NCBI GenBank assembly: GCA_964504445.1
Contig: CAZDEO010000001.1
Coordinates: 154,699 to 218,698, forward strand
Direction of reading: 5' to 3'
Source: JACSRF01 sp964504445
GTDB lineage: Bacteria > Chloroflexota > Anaerolineae > Promineifilales > Promineifilaceae
Length of the DNA: 64,000 nucleotides
Part shown: one piece after another, positions 34,089 through 42,282 of the stretch
Layout of the letters: the number at the start of each line of letters is the position of its first letter
Position numbering within the stretch: the stretch's first letter is position 1
Notes under the pieces: model-generated
The model's input: the letters and a program-made list of their open reading frames with translations, nothing else
What the model was told of the DNA's origin: nothing
Databases searched by the model: none
Program-made: the position numbers and the translations under genes

Positions 34089-34403
34089 TCAAGCAACACG
34101 AACACCAGTCTTTCGGATTGCACTTACCAACGGATCATTTACACTGAAACTCTCTGGTGTAAACGCGCGTGGTTCGATGCGGGCGTCAATTTTTGCTGCC
34201 AACTTCATCAGGGCTAATTGCGCCATAAACAGATCCTCACCAAAGTCCGGTGAAACCACTGCTACGTCAATATCGCTCCAATATGTGGCTTCTTGACGCG
34301 CTTCCGATCCATATACATAAGCAGCGATGATCCGCTTTTCATCGCTCACTGCTGCAAGAAATCGCTTTACGCTGGTTTGGACGGTATCTGAGATTTGAGC
34401 CAT
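34089..34403 (-). CDS. MNT-domain nucleotidyltransferase antitoxin
   Basis: A 104-residue nucleotidyltransferase with AAYVYGSEARQEATYWSDID, the GS-x9-SDxD motif. It follows a HEPN gene, so this is the second MNT-HEPN (type VII) pair in the window but with reversed gene order (HEPN first). The restored HEPN frame would overlap its start by about 37 bases. Confidence 0.82.
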   Translation of the reverse strand: MAQISDTVQTSVKRFLAAVSDEKRIIAAYVYGSEARQEATYWSDIDVAVVSPDFGEDLFMAQLALMKLAAKIDARIEPRAFTPESFSVNDPLVSAIRKTGVRVA

Positions 34404-34445
34404 TGAACCAACCCCTTAATCATCGCCATTTGCTGCCCAGTAAAT

Positions 34446-34793
34446 TCAAGTGTACAACGCTGCCGGAAGGATCGTTTGAAAATCTGGATAACGCGCTTCA
34501 ATATTGAACGCCGTTACGGTGATCAGTTTATCTTCTATCTCTTCATCCATGCTCAGTCCGGCAGCGCGGGCCAATCTTAGCAAATTATGCAATGGAGGTG
34601 CGTGCTGCTTTTGTCTGATCACAAACAGCGCTTTGAGTAGTTTTTCAACAGCTAAGTGACCAAAAAACAATGCGTAGGAGTAGTCGGCCTTTGACATGAG
34701 GTGTTCTGCTACTTGCAGTGCTTCCTCAGCCTCAGTTATCCAAAAAGATGAGACTTGTTCTATGTCTAATTCAGCGTCTTCTTGTGCGGCCAT
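34446..34793 (-). CDS. HEPN-domain toxin, probably frameshifted near the C-terminus
   Basis: The 115-residue frame has the HEPN core: EEALQVAEHLMSKADYSYAL, then FFGHLAVEKLLKALFVIRQK and QHAPPLHNLLRLA, including the R-x4-6-H motif. After NIEARYPDF the frame turns into a short unrelated tail. In the next frame the DNA encodes KRSFRQRCTLEFTGQQ and then IKGLVQWLKSQI, the normal HEPN C-terminus, running to TAA at 34367. Removing one base in the TTTTC run near 34480 restores the whole gene (34367-34793). Confidence 0.8.
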   Translation of the reverse strand: MAAQEDAELDIEQVSSFWITEAEEALQVAEHLMSKADYSYALFFGHLAVEKLLKALFVIRQKQHAPPLHNLLRLARAAGLSMDEEIEDKLITVTAFNIEARYPDFQTILPAALYT

Positions 34794-34882
34794 TAATCTT
34801 GCAACCTGCTCACATTTCTATTTAGACCATTGAACCCATTATAACAAATTGTCGAATACAGATGCAGGGGGTGCGGTTGTTT

Positions 34883-36196
34883 CTATAAACTTACCACCCG
34901 GCCACGCGTTTCTATCCCCGCCAGGGCGTTCCGCGTATCCACAATCAGCCGGGCATGTTCCGCCACAAAGTCCCAATCATATACCTTGTGGTTGGTGACG
35001 ATGACGACACAATCAGCCTCTTGCAGCGTTACGGCCGTCAGCTCTACCCGCGGCGTATCCAGCCCTTCGTATTCCAGGTCCATCACGTAGGGATCATGAA
35101 ACACCACGTCGGCCCCGCGCTCGCCCAACAAATGGATCACGTCCAGGGCCGGGCTTTCGCGCACGTCGCCAATGTTGGGCTTGTAGGCCACGCCCAGCAG
35201 CAAAATGCGGCTGCCGTTGATGGCCTTGCGCTCCCCGTTCAGCGCGTCCGCCACCTTCGTCACCACGTACTCTGGCATGTGGCTGTTAATCTCCGAAGCC
35301 AGCTCAATGAAGCGCGCATTATAGTTCACCGTCTTCAGCTTCCAGCTTAAATAATGGGGGTCCAGGGGAATGCAGTGGCCGCCCACGCCCGGCCCCGGCG
35401 TAAACTTCATGAAGCCATAGGGCTTGGTGGCCGCCGCTTCTACCACCTCCCACACATTTAAGTCCAGCTTATCGCACATCACCGCCACCTCATTCACCAG
35501 GGCAATGTTCACGGCGCGGAAAGTATTCTCCAGCAGCTTCACCATTTCCGCCGCGGCCGTGCTAGAAACCGGCACCGGTTGGTGCACCACCTGGCCGTAC
35601 AGCGCCAGGGTCACCTCCAGGCAGTCAGGCGTCACGCCGCCAAAGACCTTGGGGGTGGTGAACATGGTGTAATCGGTGCGGCCAGGGTCTACCCGCTCTG
35701 GGGAAAAGGCCAGAAAGAACTCTTGCCCAACCTGGTCGCCATTTTCCGAGAGGCGGGGCAAAATGACCTCTTCGGTGGTGCCGGGGTAGGTGGTGCTTTC
35801 CAGCACAATGAGCTTGCCCGTGCCCCCGGCGTGGGCCACAATGCTGTCGGCGGCGCTAATAATATAGGAAATGTCTGGGTCTTTGGTCTTGCGCAGCGGC
35901 GTGGGCACGCAGATGGAAATGGCGTCTACGCCAGCCAGGTCGGCGTAATCGGCGGTGGCGCGAATCAGCCCTTTTTCTACCAGGGGGGCCAGTTCCGCGT
36001 CGGGCACGTCTTCCACGTAGCTCTGCCCGGCGTTGAGCAGGGCGACTTTTTCCGCCACCACGTCCAGGCCAATGACGTGAAAGCCGCGCTGGGCAAAGGC
36101 TACGGCCAGGGGCAGGCCCACGTAGCCCATGCCGACGATGCCAATGGTGGCCTGCTGCTGCTGAAATTTTGTAATCAGGGTTTGTTTGGTGTTCAT
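34883..36196 (-). CDS. UDP-sugar 6-dehydrogenase (WbpA/WecC/TviB-like)
   Basis: A 437-residue UDP-glucose/GDP-mannose dehydrogenase. IGIVGMGYVGLPLAVAFAQR is the NAD site, LVNEVAVMCDKLDLNVWEVV the central dimer helix, and GPGVGGHCIPLDPHYLSWKL holds the catalytic Cys near residue 275. GVAYKPNIGDVRESPALDVI begins the UDP-binding domain. The sequence is closest in pattern to UDP-HexNAc dehydrogenases. It provides a uronic acid donor for the polysaccharide. Confidence 0.9.
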   Translation of the reverse strand: MNTKQTLITKFQQQQATIGIVGMGYVGLPLAVAFAQRGFHVIGLDVVAEKVALLNAGQSYVEDVPDAELAPLVEKGLIRATADYADLAGVDAISICVPTPLRKTKDPDISYIISAADSIVAHAGGTGKLIVLESTTYPGTTEEVILPRLSENGDQVGQEFFLAFSPERVDPGRTDYTMFTTPKVFGGVTPDCLEVTLALYGQVVHQPVPVSSTAAAEMVKLLENTFRAVNIALVNEVAVMCDKLDLNVWEVVEAAATKPYGFMKFTPGPGVGGHCIPLDPHYLSWKLKTVNYNARFIELASEINSHMPEYVVTKVADALNGERKAINGSRILLLGVAYKPNIGDVRESPALDVIHLLGERGADVVFHDPYVMDLEYEGLDTPRVELTAVTLQEADCVVIVTNHKVYDWDFVAEHARLIVDTRNALAGIETRGRVVSL

Positions 36197-36597
36197 GGTT
36201 CCTCGGTTGGTTGGTTTATTTGTTTGTTAGTTGGTTGGGGGAATGCTCCGCCCTTCCGACATGGGAGGGTTGTTTCGGGTAATGAGTGAGCGCCGGGCGG
36301 TCAAACAGCATACCGGTAATTTTCCCGGCCAGGCGTTCAGTTGTTGGCCAGCAGAATTTTACCGCTGGCGGTTGTGGGTTGAAGAGCCGATCGGGAAAGT
36401 GTAAGGGGTTTCGTCGATCTTCAACGGCCGTTGCCAAACTCTGGCGCCGGCATCCGGTAAGCAGCAACCGGTCATCAGGGACACAACTTCTGGAAATGGC
36501 CTGCTGAAAACAAAATGTTGGCTTCTGGTTACCAGTACTATTGTTAACATTTTTTGCTGGCTTCGCATATGGTACTTTGGGTACTGCAACGCAGTTA
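36197..36597. promoter_or_regulatory. Leader region between the NusG-like gene and the rest of the locus
   Basis: This 400-base non-coding stretch holds a GGTT/TTGT-rich, roughly 4-base periodic tract (36200-36240) just before the dehydrogenase start and one ACGGCCGT at 36424. No convincing gene is visible. It is where an antiterminator would be expected to load, but I see no recognisable ops element. Confidence 0.4.
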
Positions 36598-37101
36598 CTA
36601 TGCTCTAACCACGTCGGCGGCGCGGAGCTTCACTGGCTGGGGGTGGCGGCTGAGAAAAGCCAGCAGCACCTGCACCCGCTCTTTACCAGCCAGGCGCAGG
36701 TCAAAAATCGCTTCGTATCCGGCAAAGGGGCCGCTGACAATGCGCACGCGGTCGCCCGGCTGCAAACCGTCCTGCCGGGCCTGTTCGGCCGCCGCCAACT
36801 GCGTGATGCGCTCTTGCAGCTCGCGCACCAGGTTGTCGGGCACCACGGCCGCTTCGCCGCCAAACTGCACCAGCCCCACAGCGCCGGGCAGCCAGCTGAA
36901 GGCATTTTGTCCTTCTATGTCCAGGTCAGCGCGCACAAAAAGGTAGCCGGGGAAGTACGGCCGGACCTTAGACGCCCGCGGGTTCACCGGTTTCACGCGC
37001 ACGGCCGGAAAATAAAAGGATGCCCCCCGCGCCAAAAGCTGCTGGCAAACGAAGCGCTCCTTCTTAGGTTTTGTGCGTAAAACGTACCAATGTTCAGCCA
37101 T
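36598..37101 (-). CDS. NusG/RfaH-like transcription antiterminator
   Basis: A 167-residue NusG paralogue. MAEHWYVLRTKPKKERFVCQ and VRPYFPGYLFVRADLDIE form the NGN domain that binds RNA polymerase; LQPGDRVRIVSGPFAGYEAI is the KOW motif. Specialised NusG proteins (RfaH, UpxY, LoaP) stand at the head of long capsule or natural-product operons and let polymerase pass internal terminators. Its place before a roughly 36-kb co-directional glycan locus fits that role. Confidence 0.88.
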   Translation of the reverse strand: MAEHWYVLRTKPKKERFVCQQLLARGASFYFPAVRVKPVNPRASKVRPYFPGYLFVRADLDIEGQNAFSWLPGAVGLVQFGGEAAVVPDNLVRELQERITQLAAAEQARQDGLQPGDRVRIVSGPFAGYEAIFDLRLAGKERVQVLLAFLSRHPQPVKLRAADVVRA

Positions 37102-37223
37102 CAGTCACCTATGGTACAGCCTGGGCATAACCATTTTCCTTAAGACTGCCTGAAGCGATGTGTTCAGTGGGACGTGCGGCTCGGCACAGGCTCAGTGGGT
37201 AGTGTAACCAATCTCCCCCACAC

Positions 37224-37910
37224 TCACAACTCACGCGCCGTGAATTCGCCGTTCCGGCGCTGGCTTTGGGCCAGGTAGGCAATGGCCAGACTGGCAACCA
37301 GGGTAACGGCCGTCAGCGCGGCCAGAATCTCCAGCGACTGCTCCAGGTTATTATAAAACAACTCGAAACCGGTCAGCGCCAGGAAAAACCCTACGCCAAT
37401 GCGCCACGCCTCGCGAAACAGGCTCATTTGCAGCAGCCCTAAGGCAAACAGCAAAAAGACCGCCCCGTTCACGTACGCAACCTCCGTTCCCATGCCCGGC
37501 AAAAAACTAAACGGCTGCTGCCCCAGTAAAATGGTCAGCAGGGCGGTCAGCAAAGCGGCAAAGGCGCGCCACGGCCAGATGTTGGCTATCACCAGCGGCC
37601 CCAACCGCCAGCGCAAAGGGGATTCAGCCATCAACACAGGCGGCGCTTGCCGCGCCGTCACGTACAAAATCAAGCAGACAAAGAGGCCAGTCAGCATCTT
37701 CACAAAAGCTAGATGGGGCAGCAGCACGTCGGCAAACAAGAGGCCTGCCAGCAAATAATGCCCGGCCAGGGCCAGCAAGGTAATGCGCCAATCGCGCACC
37801 ACGAGAATCATCAGGCCCAACAAGGCCAGGGCATAGACAGTCGGCAGCCCGCGAAAAGGTTCCAGACGGTTTAACCAGTCAAAAATCGTCGGCAAGCTAA
37901 ATATATTCAT
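37224..37910 (-). CDS. Polytopic membrane protein of unknown function
   Basis: A 228-residue protein with about seven hydrophobic segments and an Arg-rich C-terminal tail (AYLAQSQRRNGEFTAREL). I recognise no family motif. It is divergent from the lipoprotein gene at 38034 and lies upstream of the NusG-like gene on the same strand, so it could be the first gene of that transcript. Confidence 0.6.
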   Translation of the reverse strand: MNIFSLPTIFDWLNRLEPFRGLPTVYALALLGLMILVVRDWRITLLALAGHYLLAGLLFADVLLPHLAFVKMLTGLFVCLILYVTARQAPPVLMAESPLRWRLGPLVIANIWPWRAFAALLTALLTILLGQQPFSFLPGMGTEVAYVNGAVFLLFALGLLQMSLFREAWRIGVGFFLALTGFELFYNNLEQSLEILAALTAVTLVASLAIAYLAQSQRRNGEFTAREL

Positions 37911-37943
37911 ACAGCGCGCAAATTGTAGCCCGGCGAGAGAATA

Positions 37944-37972
37944 CAGGCAAAGCCCCTCATTATGGCTATAAT
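37944..37972 (+). promoter_or_regulatory. Candidate promoter for the Thr/Pro-rich lipoprotein gene
   Basis: TATAAT at 37967-37972, with a partial -35 match (CAGGCA) 17 bases upstream at 37944. It is 62 bases before ATG 38034 and within the divergent intergenic region. Confidence 0.45.
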
Positions 37973-38033
37973 AGGCTCTCAGGTGTTGCGCATTTTAGCT
38001 TGTCGGGCTGACAAGCTATTAGGAAAGGTGTTC

Positions 38034-39209
38034 ATGAACCAACGATGGGTTGTTTTGATTATCCTGATTTTCTTGTTGGCTGCCTGCGGGAATGATCCCG
38101 GCCCGGCCGTGCCCACGCGGCTGCCCGCCGCTGAGCTGCCCACGGACCCCCCTCCTTCGCCCACAAGCTTGCCCCCAACGCGGGATTTGAGTACGCCCAC
38201 GCCAGAACCCGCCACGGCCGCGCCGGCCACGCCCACGCCGCCACCTACGGCAACGCCCGTTCCCGTCGAAGCTCGCCTCACCCTCAGCGCGCCGGACAAC
38301 GGCGCTCAACTGTTATTGGGCAGCGACATTGTCGTGCGCGGGTTGGCCCAGCTTGACGCTGCGCAGAGCGTGTCAGTAACGCTGTCCAGCGCCACCGGCC
38401 GCGTGCTCAGCAGCGCCGTGGGGGTGGTCAACCCTGTAGGCTGGGAAGCGGGTCTGCAAGTGCCGCCTAACGTCAGCGGCGCGGCCACGCTGCGGGCCAG
38501 CGTGGTAGACGGGAATGGCAACGTGCTGGTGCAGGACAGCGCCACGGTGAACCTGGTGTTGGACGCCGCCGCCAGCGACCGCTACCTGGCCTTGTATAAT
38601 CCGGTGGAAGGGGATACGGCCGTTGCCGGCTATTTCCTCTTTTTTGATGGCCGGGCGCAGCAGCCGGTGGGCAGCCGCATCACCATTGCCTTGTGGATGG
38701 ATGAATGCCAGACGCAGGTTGCTTCCTTCACCTTGACCATGGAGGGGAGCGGCTACTGGCAAGGGCAGCTAGGCATTCCGGCCAACGTGGCCGGGCCGGG
38801 CTGCGCCATTGCCTCTTTTGGCACGCCCGGTGAAGCGACGTGGCGCGAAGTGCAAATTCCCATCAACGTGCTGGCTGCGGACTCTGCGGAGGCCACGGGA
38901 GTAACCATTACCAACCCGGCGGCGGGCGGTGCGTTTCTTTCCGGACAAACCCTGTTTTTGGCGGGCACGGCCTTTAACGCCGCCAGGGTACAGGTGAGCG
39001 TGCTGCTGGAAAACGGCCGTATTGTGGGCGAAACCAGCGTCCAACCCAACAGCCTGGGCTTGTGGGAAGCGGAATTGCTGCTGCCTTTTGACGTGGCTGG
39101 CCCGGCAGAGATTACGGCCGTGGCCCAAGACGCCAGCGGCGCGGTGCTGGCCGAAGCCCGGCGGCTTATCACCATCACCCCCGGCCCAACGGCAACGCCT
39201 GAATCATAA
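38034..39209 (+). CDS. Lipoprotein with Thr/Pro-rich linker and Ig-like repeats
   Basis: A 391-residue exported lipoprotein. ATG 38034 is preferred to 37962 because AGGAAAGG lies upstream and the signal peptide starts there (VVLIILIFLLAACG with the lipobox Cys). Residues 25-80 are a Thr/Pro-rich wall or periplasm-spanning linker, repeated at the C-terminal end. Two or three Ig-like beta domains follow (LTLSAPDNGAQLLLGSDIVV, VTITNPAAGGAFLSGQTLFL). It resembles Gmad2-like cell-surface modules. Probable surface binding or structural protein. Confidence 0.65.
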   Translation: MNQRWVVLIILIFLLAACGNDPGPAVPTRLPAAELPTDPPPSPTSLPPTRDLSTPTPEPATAAPATPTPPPTATPVPVEARLTLSAPDNGAQLLLGSDIVVRGLAQLDAAQSVSVTLSSATGRVLSSAVGVVNPVGWEAGLQVPPNVSGAATLRASVVDGNGNVLVQDSATVNLVLDAAASDRYLALYNPVEGDTAVAGYFLFFDGRAQQPVGSRITIALWMDECQTQVASFTLTMEGSGYWQGQLGIPANVAGPGCAIASFGTPGEATWREVQIPINVLAADSAEATGVTITNPAAGGAFLSGQTLFLAGTAFNAARVQVSVLLENGRIVGETSVQPNSLGLWEAELLLPFDVAGPAEITAVAQDASGAVLAEARRLITITPGPTATPES

Positions 39210-39267
39210 GCAAGGGGCGTGCCGGCAGAGGCACCAGGCCACGCCCTGAATCAGGTGAGTCTGCAAA

Positions 39268-39330
39268 TGACCCGTCCTGAATATAGTTTGACCCGCCCTG
39301 AATATAGTTTGACCCGTCCTGAATATAGTT
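39268..39330. repeat. Three tandem 21-bp copies of the IS left end
   Basis: Units 39268-39288, 39289-39309 and 39310-39330 are TGACCCGTCCTGAATATAGT plus T, with one C/T difference in unit 2. Only unit 3 is followed by the GACA that extends the terminal inverted repeat. Confidence 0.88.
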
Positions 39331-39370
39331 GACACTGAATCTTATCCATGTCACATTATTCAGGACGGAG

Positions 39371-39784
39371 ATGAATATGAAAAAGGAACCAATCAAACGA
39401 TACAGCCAAGCCTTCAAACAGCAGGTGGTGCGGTAGTACGAAGCGGGAGCCAGTGCCATCAGTCTGGCGCAACAATACGGCATCGGCACCCATACGACCA
39501 TCAAGAAATGGGTCCAGAAATACGGCTGTTCCGGTTTCCGCACCGAAAAAGTGGTCATCCAGACGGTTGAAGACCAGCCCAGTATGGGCGAGGTTGGCAA
39601 TTGTTATGACAATGCCCTGGCTGAACGGAATGGTATTTTAAAGTGCGAATATGGTCTTGATGACCTGTTTGTCAATCTGGAACATGTTCGGCTGGCTGTG
39701 GAGCAGGCGGTGTGGCTTTACAATTGCGACAGGCCACACCTCGCACTTGCTTTTGCCTACCCGGCCGATGTCCATTTTACATAA
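39371..39784 (+). pseudogene. IS3-family transposase remnant (OrfA-OrfB deletion fusion)
   Basis: From ATG 39371 the frame reads KKEPIKRYSQAFKQQVVR, an OrfA helix-turn-helix start, then a TAG at 39434. It continues AGASAISLAQQYGIGTHTTI and, after the deletion junction near 39550, GEVGNCYDNALAERNGILKC, the segment with the last Glu of the DDE catalytic triad. The first two catalytic Asp residues are deleted. The reading frame is otherwise open to 39784. Confidence 0.82.
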
Positions 39785-39833
39785 GGAGTTGCGTGTTGCC
39801 CTTTGTTTGTCAACTTATTTTAGGACGGGTCAG

Positions 39834-39861
39834 GTCCGCTTCACGCTTCACGCTTCACGTT
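39834..39861. repeat. Heptamer tandem repeat (TCACGCT type)
   Basis: Units GTCCGCT, TCACGCT, TCACGCT and TCACGTT lie between the IS right end and the DUF2723 gene start. Confidence 0.7.
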
Positions 39862-39897
39862 CCACGGGTTGCGGCTTTTGCTTTGCTGCTTATCCCC

Positions 39898-42228
39898 ATG
39901 CTCTACCTGCTGACGCTGGCACGCACGCCGGTGCTGGGCGACCCCACCGAGTATACGTTTATTGCCCACGTGCTGGGCATTGCCCACCCGCCGGGGTATG
40001 CTTTTTTTACGCTGTTGGGCAAGCTGTTCCAGGCCCTTGTGCCCTTTGGTGAGGTGGCGTGGCGGATGCACTTGCTATCGGCCGTTGCGGGCACGGTGGC
40101 GGCATTGTTTGTGTATGGCGCGATACGAACGCTCCCATCTCCCATCTCCCATCTCCAATCTCTATCAGCTTTGTTTGCGGGGCTGACGGTGGCCACGGCC
40201 GTTAACCATTGGCAACATGCCATCCACGCCAACCCGCACATCATCACCGCCACCTTCACCGCCGCCAATTTGTACTTTCTGACGAAATGGTATGCGAGGG
40301 GGCAAGGGAGCAGGGGGGATAAGTGGCTGTATGTCTTTAGCTTTTCCGCCGGGTTGGGCGTCACCCATCACCCGCTGACGGTATTTGGCTTTCCGGCCTA
40401 TGCCTTGTTTATCTTAGCAGTGTGGTGGAAAGAGGGTGGCAATTTGCGCGCTCTATTACGCCGCTGGCCTACGGTGCTGCAAATGGTGGGCTTTGCGCTG
40501 CTGGGCTTGAGCCTGTGGCTGTACTACCCGCTGCGCAGCCCCCACGTGCCTTTTGGGCCGACAACGATGAACACACTGAACGGCTTTCTGGACCACGTGC
40601 TGGCGCGGGGGCTTAGCGAAAGTTTGCCTTATTTCTCTCTGGCGGAGCAGCCCCAACGTTTGCTGGTTTTTTGGAGCATTTTGCGCCTGCAATTTAGCCT
40701 GCCCGTCATTGCCCTGGCCTTGTTCGGCGTCTTTGCGCCAATCCTCAATCGTCAATCGTCAATCGCCAATCGTCAATGGCCCATTGTCAATTTGTACGCC
40801 CTCACTTTTCTCAGCTTTTATGCCTTTGTCATCAGCCTGCGGGCGCAGGATATTATGGCTTATTTGCTGGGGCCGCTGCTGATTGTGGGGCTGCTGGCGG
40901 GGCTGGGACTGGCGCAGTTGTTGGCGCTGCTGCAAAGGTTTTTGGGAGGTGACCGGAAGCCGCTGTGGTTGTTAACGGCCGTTTTCTTCCTCCTCGGTCC
41001 CGTTTTGCAAGTGGCGCGTAATGCCCCTCGCGTTTCGCTGGCGGAGTATAGCGAAGGCGCGGACTACGTTGCCGCCACCTTCGACTGGTTTGAGGGCACA
41101 GGGCAGCAGGCCACGCTGCTCAATGATTGGGAGCACATGACGCCCTTGTGGTACAGCCAGTTTGTAGACGGCCGTTGGCCCGACCCCGCCGACGTGACGC
41201 CTTCCCTGGTTTCGGCAGCCAAGCCCTGGCTGGCATTTGTCTTTGATTACCTGCCCGGCGGACCCGTTTACCTGAGCAATTACCGGCGCGACGTGGTGGA
41301 TTTTGGCTTTCGCCTGCGCCCGGTGGGGCCGTTTTACCAGGTGATAGATGCCAGTGACGCGGCGCGTTACCAGATGCCGGCGCATCTGACGCCGCTGCTT
41401 GCCACTGGGGAGGGGGTGGAGCTGGTGGGCTATGGTTGGGAGGAAACGGCCGTTGCCGCTGGCGATTATGTGCCCCTGACCCTGGCGTTACGCACCCCGC
41501 AGGGCACGGCCGACTTTTACGTGCCCATTGTGCGCGTGGGGGATTTAACCTTCACCTTTACCACCGACAGCCACGTCACTAGCCCTAACTGGGAGCCAGG
41601 TGAGGTGATTGTGGAGCGTTTTGACTTTGCGTTGCCCCACAACCTGCCTGGTGGCGATTACCCCGTTACCGTAGACCTGAAAAACTTGAGCGCCGACCGG
41701 GTAGTGCCCCTGGGGGCTGATTTGGGCACGCTGGCGCTGACGGCGCAGCGTTACCCCATCAACACCAGCCATTTGTTGGCTAACTTTCGGCAGCGGGTGG
41801 GGTTGGTAACGGCCGTTGCCCGGCACGAAGGGCGGCACGCTGCCCCCTGGCAACAACCCATCATTGCCCGCCCCGGCGAGACCATCACCCTGCACCTGAC
41901 ATGGCAAGCGCTTGCCAAAGCAGAAGAGAGCTACACCATTTTTGTGCATCTTATTGATTTAGAGAATCGCCCTATTGTTTCTTTGGATTACACGCCGCTG
42001 GGTGGCTCTGCGCCCACGCACCTTTGGTTTCCTAAATGGCTACCCGGTCAGTGGTATGTGGACCCGTACCGCCTGACCATTCCCGCAGATTTGCCGCCGG
42101 GAGAGTATTTAATTGAAGTGGGATTGTATGAGATGGTGAGCCAACGCCGCCTGCACCTTAGCGACGCCCAGGGGAATTTGGCGGGAGATCGGTATATTTT
42201 GGGCAGTGTGGTTGTTGGTAATCCGTAG
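39898..42228 (+). CDS. DUF2723/TMEM260-like membrane glycosyltransferase with C-terminal beta domain
   Basis: A protein of about 776 residues. The DUF2723 core is clear: LGIAHPPGYAFFTLLGKLFQ and GDPTEYTFIAHV, followed by about eight to ten membrane helices to residue 400, then a large extracytoplasmic part. DUF2723 proteins are GT-C-like, probably transferring sugars from lipid donors. The frame opens at 39712 inside the IS, so the native start is uncertain: ATG 39898 or TTG 39883 are the only candidates after the IS end, and both cut into the first helix. Two heptamer tracts lie inside the coding sequence and a third provides the stop codon. Confidence 0.75.
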   Translation: MLYLLTLARTPVLGDPTEYTFIAHVLGIAHPPGYAFFTLLGKLFQALVPFGEVAWRMHLLSAVAGTVAALFVYGAIRTLPSPISHLQSLSALFAGLTVATAVNHWQHAIHANPHIITATFTAANLYFLTKWYARGQGSRGDKWLYVFSFSAGLGVTHHPLTVFGFPAYALFILAVWWKEGGNLRALLRRWPTVLQMVGFALLGLSLWLYYPLRSPHVPFGPTTMNTLNGFLDHVLARGLSESLPYFSLAEQPQRLLVFWSILRLQFSLPVIALALFGVFAPILNRQSSIANRQWPIVNLYALTFLSFYAFVISLRAQDIMAYLLGPLLIVGLLAGLGLAQLLALLQRFLGGDRKPLWLLTAVFFLLGPVLQVARNAPRVSLAEYSEGADYVAATFDWFEGTGQQATLLNDWEHMTPLWYSQFVDGRWPDPADVTPSLVSAAKPWLAFVFDYLPGGPVYLSNYRRDVVDFGFRLRPVGPFYQVIDASDAARYQMPAHLTPLLATGEGVELVGYGWEETAVAAGDYVPLTLALRTPQGTADFYVPIVRVGDLTFTFTTDSHVTSPNWEPGEVIVERFDFALPHNLPGGDYPVTVDLKNLSADRVVPLGADLGTLALTAQRYPINTSHLLANFRQRVGLVTAVARHEGRHAAPWQQPIIARPGETITLHLTWQALAKAEESYTIFVHLIDLENRPIVSLDYTPLGGSAPTHLWFPKWLPGQWYVDPYRLTIPADLPPGEYLIEVGLYEMVSQRRLHLSDAQGNLAGDRYILGSVVVGNP
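40134..40161. repeat. Heptamer tandem repeat within the DUF2723 gene (CCCATCT type)
   Basis: Four units: CCCATCT three times, then CCAATCT. They encode the LPSPISHLQSLS segment between membrane helices. Confidence 0.85.
40745..40793. repeat. Heptamer tandem repeat within the DUF2723 gene (TCAATCG type)
   Basis: Seven units: TCAATCG three times, CCAATCG, TCAATGG, CCCATTG, TCAATTT. The total of 49 bases encodes the hydrophilic loop NRQSSIANRQWPIVN between membrane helices. Confidence 0.85.
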
Positions 42229-42273
42229 TCCGTAATCCGTAGTCCGTAGTCCGTAGTCCGTTATCGGTTTACG
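42218..42273. repeat. Heptamer tandem repeat across the DUF2723 stop codon (GTAGTCC type)
   Basis: Eight units: GTAATCC, GTAGTCC, GTAATCC, GTAGTCC three times, GTTATCG, GTTTACG. The TAG stop (42226-42228) is part of the second unit, so the last residues and the stop are written by the repeat. Confidence 0.85.
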
Positions 42274-42282
42274 GGCAATGGA

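Larger units (their letters stand above)
39268..39832 (+). mobile_element. Internally deleted IS3-like element
   Basis: The right end (39808-39832, TGACCCGTCCTAAAATAAGT read inward) is an imperfect inverted copy of the left end (TGACCCGTCCTGAATATAGT). Inside is a single frame joining the start of an IS3-type OrfA to the last part of OrfB. The left end is present three times in tandem. At about 520-565 bases it is far shorter than a full IS3 element and cannot encode an active transposase. No target duplication is obvious. It inserted just upstream of, or into, the 5' end of the DUF2723 gene. Confidence 0.8.

Noticed and set aside
36359..36589. Minus-strand 76-codon frame between the NusG-like and dehydrogenase genes
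   Set aside because: No ribosome-binding site, no recognisable pattern, and unusual composition; treated as leader DNA.
36541..37080. Plus-strand open frame of 179 codons
   Set aside because: Antisense to the NusG-like gene, which has clear NGN and KOW motifs.
39268..39330. Tandem 21-base repeats considered as a CRISPR or iteron array
   Set aside because: The copies are contiguous without spacers, and each matches the IS terminal inverted repeat.
40745..40793. Heptamer tract considered as CRISPR-like
   Set aside because: Period is 7 bases with no spacers and it is translated within a continuous frame.
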